NCBI GenBank assembly: GCA_005786915.1 | Contig: SYCM01000081.1 | Coordinates: forward strand, 1-10,377 | Source of the DNA: Bacteroidota bacterium | GTDB lineage: Bacteria; Bacteroidota; Bacteroidia; Flavobacteriales; Schleiferiaceae | Length of the DNA stretch: 10,377 bases | Direction: 5' to 3' | Part shown: in pieces, positions 7,508 through 10,377 of the stretch | Layout: every line of letters starts with the position of its first letter | Position numbering within the stretch: the first letter of the stretch is position 1 | Translations under genes and position numbers: made by a program | The notes under the pieces: generated by a model | What the model was told of the DNA's origin: nothing | Seen by the model: the letters and a program-made list of their open reading frames with translations, nothing else | Databases searched by the model: none

Positions 7508-8314
7508 ATGATCCTGCTCGCCTACCTCGCCTCGCTGCTCATCGGACTTTCGCTCGGACTTCTGGGCGGCGGGGGGTCCATCCTCACCTTGCCGGTCCTG
7601 GTCTACCTTTTTGGCGTCGGCACCGTCGAGGCCACGGCCTATTCGCTGTTCATCGTTGGCGCTACCGCCCTGGCCAGCATCATGCCCAAAGCCCGAGCAG
7701 GCCACGTGGACCTACGCACGGCATTTTGGTTTGGCTTGCCTTCGGTCGTGGCGGTGTACCTGACCCGAGCCTACGTGATGCCCTGGATTCCCGACCCCAT
7801 TTGGACGGGCGACGGTTGGGCCCTAAGCAAATCGACCGGGCTCATGCTACTTTTTGGTGTGCTGATGCTGGCGGCAGCGCGCGGAATGATCGTGGGCCGC
7901 AAGCCCGCTAAGGCTGCGGCTGAGGCACCACAGCCCATGGGGTCCGCGACCAAAATTGGCATCGTGCTGGCCGAAGGGGCAGGAGTAGGCTTTTTAACCG
8001 GCCTAGTGGGTGCTGGGGGCGGATTTTTGATCATTCCCGCGCTGGTGCTGGTGACCGGCCTCGAAATGAAGGTCGCCGTGGGCACGTCGCTCACCATCAT
8101 CGCGGCCAAATCGCTCATCGGCTTCACTGGAGACCTCAACCACCTTGACATGGATTGGTCGCTGCTGCTGAGCGTCACCGCCGTGGCCGTCTGCGGCATG
8201 ATTTTAGGAACCCTGCTGTCAAAACGCGTGGCTTCAGGTCCGCTTCAAAAAGCCTTTGGCTGGTTCGTCTTGGCCATGGGCCTCTTCATATTGAGCCGCG
8301 AATTTTTCTTCTAA
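7508..8314 (+). CDS. TauE/SafE-family membrane permease, probable sulfite/sulfur-anion exporter
   Basis: A 268-residue, strongly hydrophobic protein of typical length for the TauE/SafE family. It has about eight membrane segments in two homologous halves (roughly 2-22, 37-57, 72-90, 111-129, then 150-180, 189-206, 215-237, 245-265). Each half carries the family's glycine-rich hairpin: SLGLLGGGGSILTLP at 15-29 and GLVGAGGGFLIIPAL at 165-179. An Ala/Lys/Pro-rich linker at 131-147 joins the halves. The family moves sulfite and organosulfur anions across the inner membrane, but many members are uncharacterised and some have been linked to other substrates. The persulfide dioxygenase gene starts 28 bp downstream; sulfite is the product of that enzyme, which supports sulfite or thiosulfate as cargo. 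The ATG lies five bases after a CACCTTTG element, and I see no Shine-Dalgarno site. Confidence 0.9.
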   Translation: MILLAYLASLLIGLSLGLLGGGGSILTLPVLVYLFGVGTVEATAYSLFIVGATALASIMPKARAGHVDLRTAFWFGLPSVVAVYLTRAYVMPWIPDPIWTGDGWALSKSTGLMLLFGVLMLAAARGMIVGRKPAKAAAEAPQPMGSATKIGIVLAEGAGVGFLTGLVGAGGGFLIIPALVLVTGLEMKVAVGTSLTIIAAKSLIGFTGDLNHLDMDWSLLLSVTAVAVCGMILGTLLSKRVASGPLQKAFGWFVLAMGLFILSREFFF

Positions 8315-8338
8315 ACCCCACCCCCCAACGTACCTTCA
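8303..8338 (+). promoter_or_regulatory. Possible internal promoter before the persulfide dioxygenase gene
   Basis: TACCTTCA (8331-8338) resembles the Bacteroidota -7 element and ends four bases before the ATG at 8343, mirroring the geometry of the two divergent promoters. A T-rich stretch (TTTTTCTT, 8303-8310) lies 20 bases upstream at the -33 position, inside the last codons of the exporter gene. This would let the dioxygenase be transcribed on its own as well as with the exporter. Confidence 0.4.
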
Positions 8339-8342
8339 ACCC

Positions 8343-9821
8343 ATGATGAACGTAGAGCAGATTTACACCGGTTGCTTGGCGCAGGGCGCCTACTTTATCT
8401 CGTCCAATGGCGAAGCCGTGGTCATTGACCCGCTGCGCGAAACCAAGCCCTACCTCGACCGCGCTGAGGCCCTAGGCGTGCGCATCACGCACATCCTCGA
8501 GACGCACTTTCACGCCGACTTCGTTTCGGGACACGTCGCGCTCTCGAAGGCTACCGGGGCCCGCATCGTATACGGCCCCAACGCCAACCCGGAGTTTGAA
8601 GCCCACATTGCGGCCGACGGCGAAGTGATCCCCGTGGGCGACGTCTCGATTCAGGTGGTTCACACCCCTGGCCACACGATGGAGTCGACCTGCTACGTGC
8701 TCCGCAACGAAGAAGGCGAGCAGGTGGCGGTATTCACGGGAGACACCCTGTTTTTGGGCGACGTAGGCCGCCCTGATTTGGCCCAAAAAGCGGCGAGCAC
8801 GACCCAAGAGGAACTCGCCGGAATCCTCTTTGATTCGCTCCGCAGCAAAGTCATGACGCTTCTGCCGTCGATCACCGTGTACCCAGGTCACGGCGCCGGT
8901 TCGGCCTGCGGCAAAAACATGAGCAAGGAGACGGTAGGCACCCTCGAAGAGCAGCTGCGCACCAACTATGCGCTGCGCGCCGACATGACCCGCGAAGAGT
9001 TTATTGCTGAAGTCACCGACGGATTGGGGGCGCCCCCCGCCTACTTCCCCATGAACGTGGCGATGAACAAAAAGGCCGTGCCGGGCGCAGAAGAGGTGCT
9101 GGCCGAGGCCTCCAAGGCCTTTGACCCCATCGCCTTCAAGGCCATGGTGGCCGAAATGGACGCGCTGGTGCTCGACACCAGAAAGGCCGACGACTTTGCA
9201 GCCGGCCACATTCCGGGTTCGATCTTCATCGGAATCGACGGCCAGTTCGCGCCGTGGGTGGGCGCCTTGATTCCGGTCGGGCAGACGCTGATGTTAGTAT
9301 GCGACGCAGGTCGTGAGCACGAGGTCATCACCCGTTTGACCCGCGTCGGCTACGACCGCGTGCTGGGCTACCTCGAGGGCGGAATCGCGGCCTGGAAGAC
9401 CGCCTCGCTCGAAACCGACCAGGTGCAGCGCATCACGGCGAGCAATCTGGCGGATCGCCTTGCCCAAAATCCCGCACTCAACATCGTCGACGCCCGCAAG
9501 GAGGGCGAATGGACGGCCCAAAACTTGGCCCAGGCCAAGAACATTGCGCTCGACGACCTGAACGCCCGGTTTGGCGAGCTCCCCACGCAAAGCACGATGC
9601 ACATTCACTGCGCCGGGGGGTACCGGTCGATGATTTTTGCGTCGATCCTCAAGAGCCGCGGAATCCATGACCTAGTCGACGTGATCGGTGGATTTGGTGC
9701 GATCAAAGACACCCCGGGGCTCGAAACGAGCGCCTACGTTTGCCCGAGCACCCTTCAGAAGGAATCAGCCTCTACCTCGAGCAAGGGCCTTATGGGCTGG
9801 CTTAAGAGTCTGCTGAGCTAG
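8343..9821 (+). CDS. CstB-like persulfide dioxygenase: metallo-beta-lactamase fold with two C-terminal rhodanese domains
   Basis: A 492-residue cytoplasmic protein. The N-terminal metallo-beta-lactamase domain (about 1-235) is of ETHE1/CstB type: THFHADFVSGH (H55, H57, D59), HTPGH (H111), TGDTLF (D134) and YPGHGAGSACG (H183). In ETHE1 the equivalents of H55, H111 and D134 bind one mononuclear iron. Rhodanese domain 1 (about 262-355) has VCDAGREHE with C320, but its active-site loop is one residue shorter than normal, as in a degenerate domain. Rhodanese domain 2 (about 364-460) has a complete HCAGGYRS loop with C423 as the likely persulfide carrier. Known for the family: oxidation of low-molecular-weight or coenzyme persulfide to sulfite, with the rhodanese allowing thiosulfate formation. 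The tail after 470 (KGLMGWLKSLLS) looks amphipathic. The ATG at 8346 is an equally good start. It lies 28 bp after the probable sulfite exporter, consistent with one detoxification unit. No sulfide:quinone reductase or CstR-type regulator is in the window. Confidence 0.92.
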   Translation: MMNVEQIYTGCLAQGAYFISSNGEAVVIDPLRETKPYLDRAEALGVRITHILETHFHADFVSGHVALSKATGARIVYGPNANPEFEAHIAADGEVIPVGDVSIQVVHTPGHTMESTCYVLRNEEGEQVAVFTGDTLFLGDVGRPDLAQKAASTTQEELAGILFDSLRSKVMTLLPSITVYPGHGAGSACGKNMSKETVGTLEEQLRTNYALRADMTREEFIAEVTDGLGAPPAYFPMNVAMNKKAVPGAEEVLAEASKAFDPIAFKAMVAEMDALVLDTRKADDFAAGHIPGSIFIGIDGQFAPWVGALIPVGQTLMLVCDAGREHEVITRLTRVGYDRVLGYLEGGIAAWKTASLETDQVQRITASNLADRLAQNPALNIVDARKEGEWTAQNLAQAKNIALDDLNARFGELPTQSTMHIHCAGGYRSMIFASILKSRGIHDLVDVIGGFGAIKDTPGLETSAYVCPSTLQKESASTSSKGLMGWLKSLLS

Positions 9822-9837
9822 TCGGTACCGAACGCGC

Positions 9838-9895
9838 GCGGGCGGCCGTGCCCGCACTTACGAAACCGCGCCGGCCCTTTGGGGACCGGCGCGGT
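9838..9895. terminator. Tandem GC-rich hairpins between convergent genes, probable bidirectional terminator
   Basis: A 6-bp hairpin (GCGGGC 9838-9843 with GCCCGC 9850-9855) is followed by a perfect 10-bp hairpin (ACCGCGCCGG 9865-9874 with CCGGCGCGGT 9886-9895, loop of 11). Both lie between the dioxygenase stop codon and the stop codon of the opposing gene. Neither strand has a proper T run after the stem (only TTT on the minus strand), so termination is inferred from stem strength and convergent placement. Confidence 0.55.
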
Positions 9896-9923
9896 GCATT
9901 AGCAGGGGAGCCTTGCGGTGCGC

Positions 9924-10377
9924 CTAGGGCCGCACCCACAAAAAACCTTGGCCGCCGACCAGTCCGAGTCCGCCCGAAACGTTGTGGTAAATTGGCACGG
10001 GCTGCGTGAAGGGTCCACCGCTGTTTTGCGCGGTGCGCAGCGAGCGTTCGTAGCGCGCGGTCGCCTCGTCAATCTTGGTCACCCGCATCTTCGTGGGGGA
10101 ATTCAGCGACCACTTGTACACGCGAACCAGCATGTCCGGCTGCTGCCCTAAAATCAGGGCGTTATCGAACTCGACGGCGCCGCGAAAGTCCTGACCAAAG
10201 ACGGGCTGTACCACCAGAGGGTCGTCGGTTCCGGCAAAAATGATCTGCTGCACCAGGGTGTCGGCTTGGTCTTCAAAAAACTCGAGGCGGTAAAAACCCG
10301 GAACCCCGTCGTCGTCAATGCGCACCTTGTAAATGAGGTGGGGCGAGTCAAACATGCCATTGCCCGGGCTGTAGCCC
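9924..10377 (-). CDS. DUF4249-like lipoprotein, C-terminal part (5' end outside window)
   Basis: The frame stays open to the window edge; an internal Met at 10355 is preceded in frame by YSPGNG, so it is not the start. About 150 C-terminal residues are visible. The closing pattern of a Tyr-rich helix (ATARYERSLRTAQ), then GGPFTQPVPIYHNVSGGLGLVGG at the very end, matches my recollection of the DUF4249 family of Bacteroidota, where a final NPFxEPxxxxSNIxGGLGIFxG is typical. Such proteins are outer-membrane-anchored lipoproteins often encoded next to a SusC-type TonB-dependent receptor, which would lie beyond the right edge. Function is unknown, with a role in uptake inferred from neighbours in other genomes. 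The lipobox and N-terminus cannot be checked here. It is convergent with the sulfur genes and unlikely to be functionally linked to them. Confidence 0.7.
   Translation of the reverse strand, partial: GYSPGNGMFDSPHLIYKVRIDDDGVPGFYRLEFFEDQADTLVQQIIFAGTDDPLVVQPVFGQDFRGAVEFDNALILGQQPDMLVRVYKWSLNSPTKMRVTKIDEATARYERSLRTAQNSGGPFTQPVPIYHNVSGGLGLVGGQGFLWVRP

Noticed and set aside
8472..9209. 245-codon open frame antisense to the persulfide dioxygenase
   Set aside because: His/Gly/Val-rich sequence without domain logic; the opposite strand carries clear metal-binding and rhodanese motifs.

Overview
The window looks like chromosomal DNA of a GC-rich Bacteroidota bacterium, most likely from the Flavobacteriia or a related marine or aquatic lineage. 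Four things point there: a giant surface protein with a type IX secretion C-terminal sorting domain, a DUF4249-type lipoprotein tail, a protein resembling the Bacteroidota family DUF6695, and CACCTTTG / TACCTTCA elements just upstream of start codons that match the Bacteroidota -7 promoter consensus (TAnnTTTG). Genus cannot be told from the sequence alone.

Layout. (1) 1-3582, + strand: 3' part of a very large modular secreted adhesin-like protein (jelly-roll domain, Fn3, tyrosine-rich right-handed beta-helix, further beta domains, PKD, T9SS tail), followed by a strong intrinsic terminator at 3607-3637. (2) 7356 down to 3690, - strand: a tightly overlapping three-gene operon. It encodes a probable papain-like (permuted NlpC/P60 or LRAT-like) protein of DUF6695 type, an unassigned fold-type I PLP enzyme, and a fold-type III PLP decarboxylase related to LysA and ornithine decarboxylase. 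Stop and start codons overlap at both junctions. (3) 7508-9821, + strand, divergent from that operon: a TauE/SafE-type anion exporter and a CstB-like persulfide dioxygenase with two rhodanese domains, together a sulfide/persulfide detoxification pair. (4) 9924 to the window end, - strand: C-terminal part of a DUF4249-like lipoprotein, convergent with the sulfur genes and separated from them by two GC-rich hairpins.

How the genes work together. In the sulfur pair, the dioxygenase oxidises glutathione-type or other low-molecular-weight persulfide to sulfite, the rhodanese domain can move sulfane sulfur (for example to make thiosulfate), and the membrane protein probably removes the sulfite or related anion. 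The PLP operon is the least understood part of the window. Two PLP enzymes of different folds plus a Cys/His hydrolase- or transferase-like protein suggest a small pathway acting on an amino acid or its conjugate; product and substrate cannot be read from sequence.

The divergent promoters of regions 2 and 3 carry a perfect 17-nt inverted repeat that ends in the two start codons, implying that both transcripts are leaderless or nearly so. No RNA genes, CRISPR arrays, insertion sequences or prophage features were seen.
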